Assembly: GCF_000744375.1 (NCBI RefSeq)
Contig: NZ_JQLU01000002.1
Coordinates: 56,111-120,110, forward strand
Origin: Carnobacterium gallinarum DSM 4847
GTDB lineage: Bacteria > Bacillota > Bacilli > Lactobacillales > Carnobacteriaceae
Length of the DNA stretch: 64,000 bases
Direction of reading: 5' to 3'
The notes under the pieces were generated by a model. That model was not told the origin of the DNA. It did not search any database and saw nothing but the letters and a program-made list of their open reading frames with translations. Every line of letters begins with the position of its first letter. The first letter of the stretch is position 1. Both the position numbers and the translations under genes were made by a program. Below, one piece after another: positions 33,218 through 42,812 of this stretch.

Positions 33218-33285
33218 CGCCACTCACCTCTTTTCTCTGCCATTTTACACTAAATGGCGGTGAAAAACAAATAGTGGCGGTGTAA
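33215..33285 (-). promoter_or_regulatory. Three CACCGCCA sites at the fic promoter
   Basis: CACCGCCA at 33215-33222, and its complement TGGCGGTG at 33255-33262 and 33275-33282. On the minus strand a TTTACA element overlaps the farthest site. The spacing suggests operator sites, perhaps for the Fic protein's own winged helix. Confidence 0.5.
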
Positions 33286-33355
33286 ACTATCTATGTATGT
33301 ATATAAAAAGTGAGTTGAATGGCCGACCCACTTTTTTATATCCGATTTTTTCAAT

Positions 33356-33808
33356 TTAACTCTCAATTTTATATCCACCAGAAGAAAAATAAACTGCATT
33401 CATTTTGTTTTCTTTGCAATAGGAAGTAATTTCTTGAATAAAATTAACCTCCGTAACCGTTTGATATTCCTTTTTTGTAAAACAATCATTAAGCAACATT
33501 CCACCATAATCTTTTGAAGCCACCTTATTTCTTTCTAATACTTTATAGGAAATTATTTTCAAGTTCATAGGTTTTGTTGTTTTATTATCTTGGTACTGGA
33601 TAATAAATTTACCTAGCATGCAATCAAATTTAACTTTCTTTTTATTATACGCTGCCTGTTTTGCTAGTTTGATTCCTACATTGGTCTTAGTTGCTGCTGA
33701 CTCATCAAATACTGTTAAATTAAGTGAAAAATCAACCACTATTTCAAAATCGATGTCATAATAAAATTTTTCTACGTAATGATACGTTTTTTGTTTTACT
33801 TGGTTCAC
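33356..33808 (-). CDS. Hypothetical protein coupled to the ASCH gene
   Basis: 150 residues if started at the GTG at 33808, which directly follows the stop of the ASCH gene and has AGAGGGGG 9 nt ahead. A longer frame to 33943 would overlap the ASCH gene out of frame and is unlikely. A mixed alpha/beta pattern (DFEIVVDFSLNLTVFDESAA, MLGKFIIQYQDNK); no family is recognised. Tight coupling suggests it works with the ASCH protein. Confidence 0.6.
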   Translation of the reverse strand: MNQVKQKTYHYVEKFYYDIDFEIVVDFSLNLTVFDESAATKTNVGIKLAKQAAYNKKKVKFDCMLGKFIIQYQDNKTTKPMNLKIISYKVLERNKVASKDYGGMLLNDCFTKKEYQTVTEVNFIQEITSYCKENKMNAVYFSSGGYKIES

Positions 33809-33809
33809 T

Positions 33810-34229
33810 TCAATGATCCCCCTCTTTAAACTTCTTTTGATTTTGATTTTCTGGACTTGAATAACAAAAAGATTGAGGTGCAAAAGAAAGTGTTGAATCA
33901 AATTCATTAATTTCAAGTGGTGTATTATATTCCTTAAATTCACTTATCTTGAGTGCATAGGCTTTGCTTGCTTCTTGGAAATAAGTTAAATATTTTTTCT
34001 TACTAATCCCAGCAAAATCCTTAGTTGCCTCCCACAAATTTAATGGCGACTCTTCAATAATCTTTTCGACCTTGAACTCACCAATTATTTTTCCAACTGG
34101 TTTAGTTTCATAAATGACTACTGTAGATATATCTCCGCGTTTAAATATTTTTTTTCTAAACTCATATTTTTTTTCACCTGAAATTATTTTTTCTACAAAT
34201 TCAGATTTAATTGATAGAATAACTTCCAT
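33810..34229 (-). CDS. ASCH-domain protein
   Basis: 139 residues. The N-terminal 100 residues fit the ASCH fold (PUA-like): LSIKSEFVEKIISGEKKYEFRKK, VVIYETKPVGKIIGEFKVEKI and LWEATKDFAGISKKKYLTYF. ASCH proteins bind RNA or modified bases; some are ribonucleases or deaminase-like enzymes acting on nucleosides. Found here between fic and FRG genes in a defence-like block, so a role in nucleic-acid sensing is plausible. Confidence 0.75.
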   Translation of the reverse strand: MEVILSIKSEFVEKIISGEKKYEFRKKIFKRGDISTVVIYETKPVGKIIGEFKVEKIIEESPLNLWEATKDFAGISKKKYLTYFQEASKAYALKISEFKEYNTPLEINEFDSTLSFAPQSFCYSSPENQNQKKFKEGDH

Positions 34230-34716
34230 TTATTTTTTACCCACTTTCATTTTCTAAATAAAAAAGAACAAAAACAAGAATGACTTCCTTGCCTTTGCTC
34301 TTTACATCGCTATATCTAATTTCACTAATCATTAAATACTAAAAATCGTTCCCTTTTTATTTTTTTTACTCGTTCATTATCAATGAAATTTTTCCAGCAA
34401 AAGGTTAGCTTTTTCCAGAGCTTCTGACAAGCTCTAATCGTTGCTATAACAGCGTTCTACTTTTTCAGTGAATACTGCGAAATTCTAGTAATTTTGGTCA
34501 ATTGTAGTTAGTTTTGATTTAGTTTCAAACTGTTTTAACTAGAAAAATTGGGATATTTTGAAAATTTTAGTATGAAGTTGCGAGCTAGGTTAGATACTCA
34601 AAAAAAATTCTGAATTAACTTGTACTCAAGATAATCTTGCTGAGATATCTTGAGTATTTTGTTGCCATTATACTCCCTCAAAAATATCTAACGAATTTCA
34701 AAGAATATATTTCTAA
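34230..34716. other. Intergenic region in the defence-like block
   Basis: About 490 bp without a credible gene. It holds the promoter of the ASCH unit and a hairpin ACTCAAGATA / TATCTTGAGT near 34622-34656 after the FRG gene. A short AGAGCTT / AAGCTCT hairpin lies near 34417. Nothing else was recognised. Confidence 0.4.
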
Positions 34717-35904
34717 TTATTTCATTAATTCCTTTATCTTTAAATACTCAGCAATATTGTCATGATCTGGGAAAATAGTTTTTTGATTAATACCTAATCT
34801 ATTCAAACTTCTAAATATCTTTTCTTTATCCGTTATAATAAACTCTACATCACTATCAACTTTTGAAAAGCCTATATAATCACTAGTCTCATTTGCTGCT
34901 CCTCTATAATGAGGCAGTTGGTAAAGAAATGTTCCCTCTTGTGATTTCATACGCTCAAATTTCACTGACGGTTGAATTGAAATTAATGGAAAAACAACAT
35001 GTGATCCAACTTCATAGGGTATAGCAAATTGATTTAAAAAACTATCTACCATATTTCTGCTTTGCTGATTAATAGCTAATAAGATAATCACTGCAAGTCT
35101 ATCTGACAAATATTGTTTATAATGGACTTCAAATATAGGATCTTTTCCTATTATTGAAATTGCAGTCCTAAATTTGTTACGATCTTTATTATGCTTAAAA
35201 TCTATTTCGAAATATTTCAAAAAAATTTCCTCAAAATTTTGGGCATATGACTCTAGATTTTCGTATTCTTGTGACTTAAACTCTCGTAATATTTGGGCAA
35301 AAGTTGAATCAACTTCAATTCCAATATATTTTCTTTGATACAAAACACTATCCTTTAACATAATTGCTTCTAAATTTTCAATACATTTAAATAATAGCTC
35401 ATGTTTAGTTTCAATGGATTGATTTTTTATTTTCACTAAAATTTGATATGTAAATTCATTATCTAAAAAGAAAGAATTTAAAGTCATATCTTCTTTATTC
35501 TCAAAATCAGACATATCAATGAATCTTTCTTTGTTAAAAACATGAACTTTACATGTGTTTTCCTGATAATTAGAAGAGCATGCAAAATAGAGTGCCACTA
35601 GTGGGCTAGATGTAATATCTATTAACGAAGTTGGTAATCCATGATGTTTTGAATATTGAAGAAAATTTTCTCTTTCAATTTCATTTAATTGATGTCCAAC
35701 TTCACTATAATATTCTTTTAGCGTTTTTCTATAATCGATTCTTTGTCTCATTTCAGAAAAAGGAACATTATACTCTCTAAAAGCAGAAGCCGTTATTTCT
35801 GTAAACTGAGTACTCGATTCTCCTCTATAATAATAATTACCATCTAAAACTTCTATATTAGAAATATAGTCTTGAATGTTATTAATGTTGATTATCGACT
35901 TCAT
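34717..35904 (-). CDS. FRG-domain protein
   Basis: 395 residues. The N-terminal 120 residues match the FRG domain: YYYRGESS (the RGE motif), ITASAFRE and QYSKHHGLPTSLIDITSSPLVALYFA. FRG proteins are of unknown function and often occur near defence genes. The rest is helical and unassigned. It is divergent from the SIR2-like gene across about 320 bp, so the two could be one two-component system with shared control. Confidence 0.75.
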   Translation of the reverse strand: MKSIININNIQDYISNIEVLDGNYYYRGESSTQFTEITASAFREYNVPFSEMRQRIDYRKTLKEYYSEVGHQLNEIERENFLQYSKHHGLPTSLIDITSSPLVALYFACSSNYQENTCKVHVFNKERFIDMSDFENKEDMTLNSFFLDNEFTYQILVKIKNQSIETKHELLFKCIENLEAIMLKDSVLYQRKYIGIEVDSTFAQILREFKSQEYENLESYAQNFEEIFLKYFEIDFKHNKDRNKFRTAISIIGKDPIFEVHYKQYLSDRLAVIILLAINQQSRNMVDSFLNQFAIPYEVGSHVVFPLISIQPSVKFERMKSQEGTFLYQLPHYRGAANETSDYIGFSKVDSDVEFIITDKEKIFRSLNRLGINQKTIFPDHDNIAEYLKIKELMK

Positions 35905-36164
35905 ACTTTTATCCTTTCATCAATTAATTTTTATATAGTTTATGTTAACATATAAGTTTATGTAATAGCCAATTAGTTAAGTATTTATTCGTTATGAATA
36001 CTTATATATTCTCTCCAATACGATTCAAACAAATCTGCATATTCAATAAATATTATCTGATATTTCGAAAATTTTCTGGAAGCTCAATTATGCGTTATAA
36101 GCAGTGATAACTTTCTGTTTTCCAACCATCTCTTACATGCAGTTCTTGCTAATAGTAACGTTCA

Positions 36165-36193
36165 TTGTATATAACTCTACAGGCTGATATAAT
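36165..36193 (+). promoter_or_regulatory. Promoter of the SIR2-like gene
   Basis: TTGTAT (36165-36170) and TATAAT (36188-36193) are 17 bp apart, about 33 bp before the start codon. The rest of the 35905-36226 gap is AT-rich without a gene. Confidence 0.7.
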
Positions 36194-36226
36194 TTAGTTA
36201 TTACTAGTTTTTAAAGGAGTGGAAAC

Positions 36227-39200
36227 ATGATAACCCCTGAAATGAACGATTTAATCGGATCATTAAGAGTTCATAATGGTGTTCTGATTATGGGCGCTGG
36301 AGCATCACTAAAAGCTGGAATGCCTCTATATGCACAATTTCCTATGATAATGTGGAGAGTTATAGATGAAAATCCAGTAATTAAAGAAGAATTTGGAGAA
36401 AACAAAGGTATCAGGGCTCGAGATATTATTGGTAATAAAACTGATAAACTTATGGAAGCGTTCCAATATGTTATTAAATATCCATCTGCAATTGATAGCT
36501 TTAAAAAATATTTTAACGCTACTACAGATATTCACAATCAGACTTCTTCAGATGTCCACAACAATATTTGTAAATTGATTCATGAAGGTGTTATCAAATT
36601 AGTTATTTCTTTAAACTGGGATGATCTTCTTGAAGTTTCTTGGACAAATCTTTATGGAACTGAAATTAATGGAGAAAAGCTACAATTAATAAAACCTCAT
36701 GGTGACGTAAGAAATTTAGATGAAAAATGGACATTTCCGAACGAACCAGGCTATTTGAGTATTGAACACAAGAAGATTATTAGTGAACTATTGCATGATA
36801 ATATCTACACTTTTTTAATTTTGGGATATTCTGAAAATGATGAAACAATTGTTGAAGAATTAATTGATCCAAAAGAAAATCAAAATTTATTTTTCAGAAT
36901 TTCTCCTGGTAATCAGATAGACTTGGATGCAATGGATTCCACTCGCATCCTGGTAGAAAACTTGGTTGATAATACTAAAGATATCTGGCAACAAATAGAT
37001 TATTCAAATCAGAATGGGATGGAGAGAGCATTATTGGGTTATCGACTTCTTCCCTCAGACGTTGAATCAAGTGCCAGACTACCTCAAATTAACTCGGCTC
37101 ATTCAAAATTGAAACAGACCAATTATGTACTAATCGAAGCAGAACCAGGATGTGGTAAATCAATTACAGCTTATCAACTCGGTTATGATTATAAATATGA
37201 AAATTGGGAGATTTTCAAACTAGATAATTCTCTTAGGGAGGAAGAAATTCCTCTTCAAATATTTAAACCCAATCGCTATCAATCACTATTTATAATAGAT
37301 GATGCCCAGCAATTTTCATTATCATTTATCGAAAGATGTATAAATTCGGTAAATAGTCATCGTAAAGTGATTATTACTCGAACAAAAACTCGAGATAATT
37401 TCTCTAGGGAAACTGTTACTATTGCAAAAAAAGATTCTATTGATGCAATTAAAGAACATTACCTAAAAAATTCAGAAATTCTAATTCCAATTTTAAACAA
37501 TTACTACACTATTACAATTGGCAATTTGTATATGGATACTCCTCTTGAGAGATTAATTGAATTTGCATCAAAAGAAGAAACCCCTTGGCTTTTCAACTAC
37601 AATCTATCTGAAGGATGGAAAAGACTACAAGAAAAGTTTTCGTTAATTCAAGAACACAATCGAAGTGATCTTCTTCTTGTCCTAATAGCAATTAAGCAAA
37701 TTCTTCAATTGGATAAAGCTATAGAATATGGTTGGTTGAGAAATTCTATTTCTTCATTTCCAGATATAACAACTTCTCTAGATGATGCTCTTGATTTCTT
37801 AAAATTAGAGGAATGTATAATCCAAAATGAAGAAGGAATAAGAGTTCTGCATGTACAATTGGCATCTGAAATCGTCCTTTTATATTGCAAGACAGTTAAT
37901 GGAGCAGAGTTGAAACAACTAGTTGAGTTTGTCCAAAATGATATTTTGAAATCGAAGCCTGACTTACTTGGATTAGTTTGGTTATCTAATTTCACTTCTA
38001 GTGGGCAATACGAAATAAGCAATCTCCTATACTCTGATAAATTATGTGTAGAGTTGATTCAGCGTTGTTTTAACGAACCCTCTCTAGACAGTAAGAAGAA
38101 TTCATTGTTTCTTTTAGATAAAATTGACAGATATAACAAAGTTTACGGTTATAGCTATTTATTAAATGTTGAAAGAAATAACTTGAAATTCCTGATTGAG
38201 AATATAAACTCCGATTCACTTTATGCTGCTAGTAACTTATTAAATAATTTATACAATTTCAGCAGTAAAGAAAAAGAAAACTTTGTTTTAGAATTAAATT
38301 TTGATATTTTTTTCAAATTAGTAGGATCTATAGAGATTACTAATTCATTAGGATTAGGTCACTTCATGAATAGGGTTGCAATCGGTATGAAGAAAACATG
38401 GGTAAAGAATTTCAGTAATTCATTACCAAAACAAAACCTAATGGATATCATCAGTTCGGCTAATGTTGACCAATTCTGGTTAGTGGAAGATATTTGCACT
38501 TCTATTGCAATGATTAATTCAGAATTAGCTAATGAGTTTTTCCCACTCATGCTTGATAAATTGCTTAATTCTTTTCATTATTCTGTAACAAAAACTCTTG
38601 AACAAATTGATCCTTATGATATGTTCTGTCTCTTCTTTGGAAGACAACTTTTCGTAAAAAGCAAACTTACAAAAAGAACCAAAGAAAACTTACTAGAATT
38701 AACAAAAGGAATTGACTATAAAGATATTGTTTCAGCATTCAATAATAGTAAACCCAGAGATTGGAGAAATTTAGAACTACTCTTATACGATTTGAACAGA
38801 GTTGACAAAAAACTTGTAAAAAAGATAATTTTAGAAATCAATTTAGATTATATCGAAGATCAACTTGATGGACTTTGGAGCACTCAACCAGATGATTTTT
38901 ATATTGTAAGCTCACTAGCATACGCAAGACCCAAAGAAATTGCTGACCTACTATATAGACATAAAAATGAAATAAAATTCCTGAGACCTCCATACGTTTG
39001 TCTCAATGTGGATTTAACTGAAGAACTTCTTAAAAAAAATACAGAAGTAAGACTTTTTGAAAATGATCGTTCTTTTTGGGATGACGGTGCTGAAACCATT
39101 AAATTTTGTGGAAAAAAGCAAAAAGATCTCGGAATGCGTATATTAAACCAGAACAAAGAAAAGCTATCTGAAATATTCTTATTAATTGAACCAATAAATT

Positions 39201-39520
39201 GGGATGAATCATTTCTATTATTTTCAGAAATCGAAAAGTTTTATCCCGACTTCTTTAATCAACTTTCAAAAGACCTTGATTTACCTAATTTTCTCAAAAC
39301 CAACAGGATGTATTTTTCTGAAAAGCACACAGGCACAATGAGATATGATAGTAATCGTTCATTTGAAAATGTAAGTGGCTTTAAAAAAATGCTCAACTTA
39401 GTTCTTCATAATACGGAACGCCAAGATTTAATAGAGGAACTTCGAAGAATATTAGATCTCATAATTACTGCCGAAAAAGAACTACCTAAAAAATACACTA
39501 CGATATCTGTTGAAATATAG
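36227..39520 (+). CDS. SIR2-like / P-loop NTPase protein, candidate anti-phage effector
   Basis: 1097 residues. The N-terminal about 230 residues are SIR2-like: GVLIMGAGASLKAGMP (NAD-binding loop, residues 18-33), VISLNWDDLLE (about 126-136), IKPHGD (about 158), FLILGYSENDE. A P-loop NTPase follows, with Walker A EAEPGCGKSIT near 305-315 and Walker B LFIIDDAQQ near 354-362. About 650 residues of helical repeat-like sequence complete it. This order, NADase then STAND-like NTPase then sensor, is that of NAD-depleting defence proteins. No close named system can be assigned. It stands alone on the + strand, opposite the FRG gene, with a terminator after it. Confidence 0.75.
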   Translation: MITPEMNDLIGSLRVHNGVLIMGAGASLKAGMPLYAQFPMIMWRVIDENPVIKEEFGENKGIRARDIIGNKTDKLMEAFQYVIKYPSAIDSFKKYFNATTDIHNQTSSDVHNNICKLIHEGVIKLVISLNWDDLLEVSWTNLYGTEINGEKLQLIKPHGDVRNLDEKWTFPNEPGYLSIEHKKIISELLHDNIYTFLILGYSENDETIVEELIDPKENQNLFFRISPGNQIDLDAMDSTRILVENLVDNTKDIWQQIDYSNQNGMERALLGYRLLPSDVESSARLPQINSAHSKLKQTNYVLIEAEPGCGKSITAYQLGYDYKYENWEIFKLDNSLREEEIPLQIFKPNRYQSLFIIDDAQQFSLSFIERCINSVNSHRKVIITRTKTRDNFSRETVTIAKKDSIDAIKEHYLKNSEILIPILNNYYTITIGNLYMDTPLERLIEFASKEETPWLFNYNLSEGWKRLQEKFSLIQEHNRSDLLLVLIAIKQILQLDKAIEYGWLRNSISSFPDITTSLDDALDFLKLEECIIQNEEGIRVLHVQLASEIVLLYCKTVNGAELKQLVEFVQNDILKSKPDLLGLVWLSNFTSSGQYEISNLLYSDKLCVELIQRCFNEPSLDSKKNSLFLLDKIDRYNKVYGYSYLLNVERNNLKFLIENINSDSLYAASNLLNNLYNFSSKEKENFVLELNFDIFFKLVGSIEITNSLGLGHFMNRVAIGMKKTWVKNFSNSLPKQNLMDIISSANVDQFWLVEDICTSIAMINSELANEFFPLMLDKLLNSFHYSVTKTLEQIDPYDMFCLFFGRQLFVKSKLTKRTKENLLELTKGIDYKDIVSAFNNSKPRDWRNLELLLYDLNRVDKKLVKKIILEINLDYIEDQLDGLWSTQPDDFYIVSSLAYARPKEIADLLYRHKNEIKFLRPPYVCLNVDLTEELLKKNTEVRLFENDRSFWDDGAETIKFCGKKQKDLGMRILNQNKEKLSEIFLLIEPINWDESFLLFSEIEKFYPDFFNQLSKDLDLPNFLKTNRMYFSEKHTGTMRYDSNRSFENVSGFKKMLNLVLHNTERQDLIEELRRILDLIITAEKELPKKYTTISVEI

Positions 39521-39554
39521 AATAAACAAGAAAAATTTAGTATCCTTTTATTTA

Positions 39555-39590
39555 GTAATCGCACCCTTAACTGTTGCGATTACTTTTTTA
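39555..39590 (+). terminator. Terminator after the SIR2-like gene
   Basis: GTAATCGCA / TGCGATTAC stem followed by TTTTTT. Confidence 0.85.
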
Positions 39591-39725
39591 TTTCTCACAC
39601 TAAACAGATGATCCTCTAACTTACATTTATCATTGAAGGAGTTGAATCAAAACCCTTGTCCCCACCAATCAGAAACCCTTCTCTTAACCTAAAAAACAAA
39701 AATAACTCAAGGAGGAAAAGAAACA

Positions 39726-42419
39726 ATGACAACTAAATATAAAAAGCATAAACTAGCCAACTATCTGGGATTGATAGTTATTATGGCTAGTTTTTTTGTA
39801 ACTCCTATCACTACTCTTGCTGCTACCGTCAACTACACAAGAATTGCTGATTACGTTTCTACTTGGTATTTAGCAAATCCTGCTGGTCTTCACTGGACAG
39901 ATGATGGTGTTCACATGATTAAAGCAGAGGGTGAATCTGCCTTCTGTATTGAACACGGTACCATTTTGAACGGTGGTTCTGGTTTTGATCCATCTGAACT
40001 CACAATTGCTGAAAAAGACCGTTTATCTCTGATCGCTTATTATGGCTATAAAACGAATCCTACAAGTGAAAACTATGGAATTACTCAAAATCTAATTTGG
40101 GAATCATTTGGTGATCAGCTACTGTCTACCACCCTTCCCAACTATCAAAATCGGAAAAATGAAATTCTAGCAAAAGTGAATGCACACAATACAAAGCCTT
40201 CATTCAATAATCAGACGATTACATTAAATGTTGGCGATACAATCACACTTAATGATACAAACGGTGTTTTAAGTAAGTATGGCAATCTAGCTAGCAATTC
40301 TGCTAATCTTCAACTGAATAAATCTGGAAACCAATTGAAGTTAACCGTAACCAGTTCATCGAAAGAAACAGGAAAATTACAGTACAATATCGCAAATGCA
40401 AATGAAGTTGGGACAAGCTTTGTTTTCAACAAACCCAATGAACAAAAAGTAGCTACATTCAAATTATCTAATGCAGGCTCCTTCCAACTAAATATCAAAG
40501 TCAATTTAAACGGCAATGTCAAATTGAAAAAAGTAGATGAAGATACTGGACAACCTGTTCCTAATACAAAAATGAAATTTGAGTATAATGGACAAACGAA
40601 AGAAATTATCACTGATACTAACGGCTTTGCTCAAATTAATGACTTAAAAGCTGGGACTAAAGTAAAAATCATCGAAGTGACTGCCAACAATGGTTTTGTA
40701 AATAAAGGCGAATCTAAAGAAATCACGATTGAACCTAATAAAACAGTTGAAGTAGTGTTTGGAAACAAAGCTCAACAAGGATTGCTTCATCTAAAGAAAA
40801 CAGGTCAAAAAGCTTCTAGTACAACAACTACCGACTCAGACTATGGAAAGCTACATGAAATCACTTTCGATTATGTTCCTCTGTCGGATGTCACTTTTAT
40901 AATTAAAGCACGTGAGGATATTAAAGTAGGCAACCATGTTCATGCAAAAAAAGGAAGTACGGTTGCAACTGTTCAAACAGATAAAAATGGTGAACTAATG
41001 AATATGCCAAAACTATATCTAGGAAAATATGAAGCCATTGAAACAGCTGCACCTGCTGGCTACTTGATGAATACCACCCCGCTGCCTTTTGAATTCACCT
41101 ATGAAGGACAAAACGTTGAACTCGTGTCTCAATCTGTTGAAGCAAAAAATGATTTCCAACAACTCAAGATTACTCTCCATAAAAACGAAGAACAAATTCA
41201 AGAATGGAAAGAAAATAAACCAGTTATCGAAGAGATCCAAGCCAACGGCAAAATATTCGGTCTGTTCACCAATCAAGAGTTTACAATGACGGATAAAACA
41301 ATGCTGTCCGCTGATTCTCTACTAGGATTTGGCACAGTAAAAGATGGTGGGCTTACGTTCCCTACTCAACAATTAATGGAAGGAAAATATTATGTCCAGG
41401 AATTAGATGCTGGTGAAGATCATGATATTGATACTAGCCATCATGAATTCGAGTTTACAGCAGCTGACCACGAATCAGAAAAAGTGATCGACATTTATGC
41501 AGCTAAAGAAAACTCAGAAGATGAATCTGCACCACTTTTAAATAGGCTTCACTTCAATCAATTTTCACTAAAAAAAGTGAATGAAGAAGCCACTTTGAAA
41601 GAGAAAATTGGCTATGAATTTGCTTTTACAGGGAATGGAAAAGGCGCTATTTTCACTTTAGAAACTGAGGAAAAAGAAGTGATTCAAACAGTCACTGTAG
41701 ATGAACAATCTCTTGCTACCTTTACCAATATTCCAGTAGGAACGTTTTATCTGAAAGAAAAGCAACCAGCTTCTGAACAGTATGTTCTATCTCCTGAGAC
41801 CTATCAAATCGTCTCTACCCTAAAAGGTATTCAAGCCTATGACAGTAAAGGAACATTACTTGGTGAAAACTTTAATGAAGAGAAGCTAGAAGAAAATACA
41901 AATAAGCAATTAGCTAATGAAACTACCGCAGCTGAGGAACCACAAACCGATCGAGAATCACCTCTACTGCTGGAGATTAAAAATCATTTAGTCAAAGGGA
42001 TTGCTGAACTAACAAAAACGGACGTGTCAAATGGAAAAGAGCTGCCAGATACAGGCGTTCGTATTCTTGATAAGGATAAAAAAATCATCATTGAAGGAAA
42101 AACAGATAGTCAAGGTCATTTTAGTTTTGAAAACTTACCACGAGGAGTCTATTATTTCCAAGAATTTGAAGCCCCTACTGGCTATCAAATAGACGAAACA
42201 CCGATTAAGTTTGAAATCCTAGAAGATGCTGAGTTTGTCAAATGTACCATGACGAACGAGATGATTCCAAGTAAAAAAGAAACCTCTGTAACAGGAAGCT
42301 TGCCACAAACTGGCGAAGTCATATCTATCGCTGGGGTCATTTTAGGTAGTGCACTATTAGTCAGTGTTGCTGGTTATTACTTCTACAACAGGAAGAAACA
42401 GCATAACAAAAATAACTAG
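39726..42419 (+). CDS. LPxTG-anchored thioester/Cna-B adhesin
   Basis: 897 residues. A signal peptide (to about residue 33) is followed by a thioester-domain pattern, FCIEHG then YGITQNLIWE (Cys and Gln that would form the bond, about 75-130). Several Cna-B/SpaA-like repeats follow from about 265 on (VKLKKVDEDTGQPVPNTKMKF, LHLKKTGQ, AELTKTDVSNGKELPDTGVRI). The sortase signal LPQTG lies near 859, with a membrane span and RKKQHNKNN tail. Thioester adhesins bind host surfaces covalently. Placed just before the transfer operon, it could also promote mating contact. AAGGAGG precedes the ATG. Confidence 0.9.
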   Translation: MTTKYKKHKLANYLGLIVIMASFFVTPITTLAATVNYTRIADYVSTWYLANPAGLHWTDDGVHMIKAEGESAFCIEHGTILNGGSGFDPSELTIAEKDRLSLIAYYGYKTNPTSENYGITQNLIWESFGDQLLSTTLPNYQNRKNEILAKVNAHNTKPSFNNQTITLNVGDTITLNDTNGVLSKYGNLASNSANLQLNKSGNQLKLTVTSSSKETGKLQYNIANANEVGTSFVFNKPNEQKVATFKLSNAGSFQLNIKVNLNGNVKLKKVDEDTGQPVPNTKMKFEYNGQTKEIITDTNGFAQINDLKAGTKVKIIEVTANNGFVNKGESKEITIEPNKTVEVVFGNKAQQGLLHLKKTGQKASSTTTTDSDYGKLHEITFDYVPLSDVTFIIKAREDIKVGNHVHAKKGSTVATVQTDKNGELMNMPKLYLGKYEAIETAAPAGYLMNTTPLPFEFTYEGQNVELVSQSVEAKNDFQQLKITLHKNEEQIQEWKENKPVIEEIQANGKIFGLFTNQEFTMTDKTMLSADSLLGFGTVKDGGLTFPTQQLMEGKYYVQELDAGEDHDIDTSHHEFEFTAADHESEKVIDIYAAKENSEDESAPLLNRLHFNQFSLKKVNEEATLKEKIGYEFAFTGNGKGAIFTLETEEKEVIQTVTVDEQSLATFTNIPVGTFYLKEKQPASEQYVLSPETYQIVSTLKGIQAYDSKGTLLGENFNEEKLEENTNKQLANETTAAEEPQTDRESPLLLEIKNHLVKGIAELTKTDVSNGKELPDTGVRILDKDKKIIIEGKTDSQGHFSFENLPRGVYYFQEFEAPTGYQIDETPIKFEILEDAEFVKCTMTNEMIPSKKETSVTGSLPQTGEVISIAGVILGSALLVSVAGYYFYNRKKQHNKNN

Positions 42420-42476
42420 AAAAATGGAGGCATTTCTATGTCTCCTTTTTTAATAAAAAAGAAAGAAGGAATAAAG

Positions 42477-42797
42477 ATGTCCAATCGTGTCACAAACATT
42501 GTCTTAAAGGACAACCAGTTAGGAAGTAAAATCAAAGCAACGGTTAAAGAAGAACGAGAAATTTATGTAGAAGGAAAACGGATGCCTTGTCGCATTTTTA
42601 CAGCTTCTTCTGCTCTTCATCCTGACTTTGAAATCATCGTTCCTAATTTACGAAACTCACTACGTTTTGAAGGTCGCAAAGAAATAGAGCTGCGTGAAGT
42701 TACACTTGTTCCTAGTGCCAAACGAAATAATATTGGAACAGCAAGCCGCTCACTTGAATTACAAATTTTTGCTAAACAACTGCTGACACTGAACTAG
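42477..42797 (+). CDS. DUF961-type ICE protein (Orf23-like)
   Basis: 106 residues from the ATG at 42477 after GAAGGA; the longer frame from 42438 lacks a ribosome binding site. The pattern CRIFTASSALHPDFEIIVP is that of the small YdcP/DUF961-related proteins that open Tn916/ICEBs1-type transfer operons. Its biochemical role is unknown; ICEBs1 HelP-like helicase-processivity factors belong to this group. Confidence 0.7.
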   Translation: MSNRVTNIVLKDNQLGSKIKATVKEEREIYVEGKRMPCRIFTASSALHPDFEIIVPNLRNSLRFEGRKEIELREVTLVPSAKRNNIGTASRSLELQIFAKQLLTLN

Positions 42798-42812
42798 AAA
42801 AGGAGAAAAATT

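Noticed and set aside
33808..33943. 45-residue N-terminal extension of the gene after ASCH
   Set aside because: Would overlap the ASCH gene out of frame; a GTG with a strong ribosome binding site stands right after the ASCH stop.
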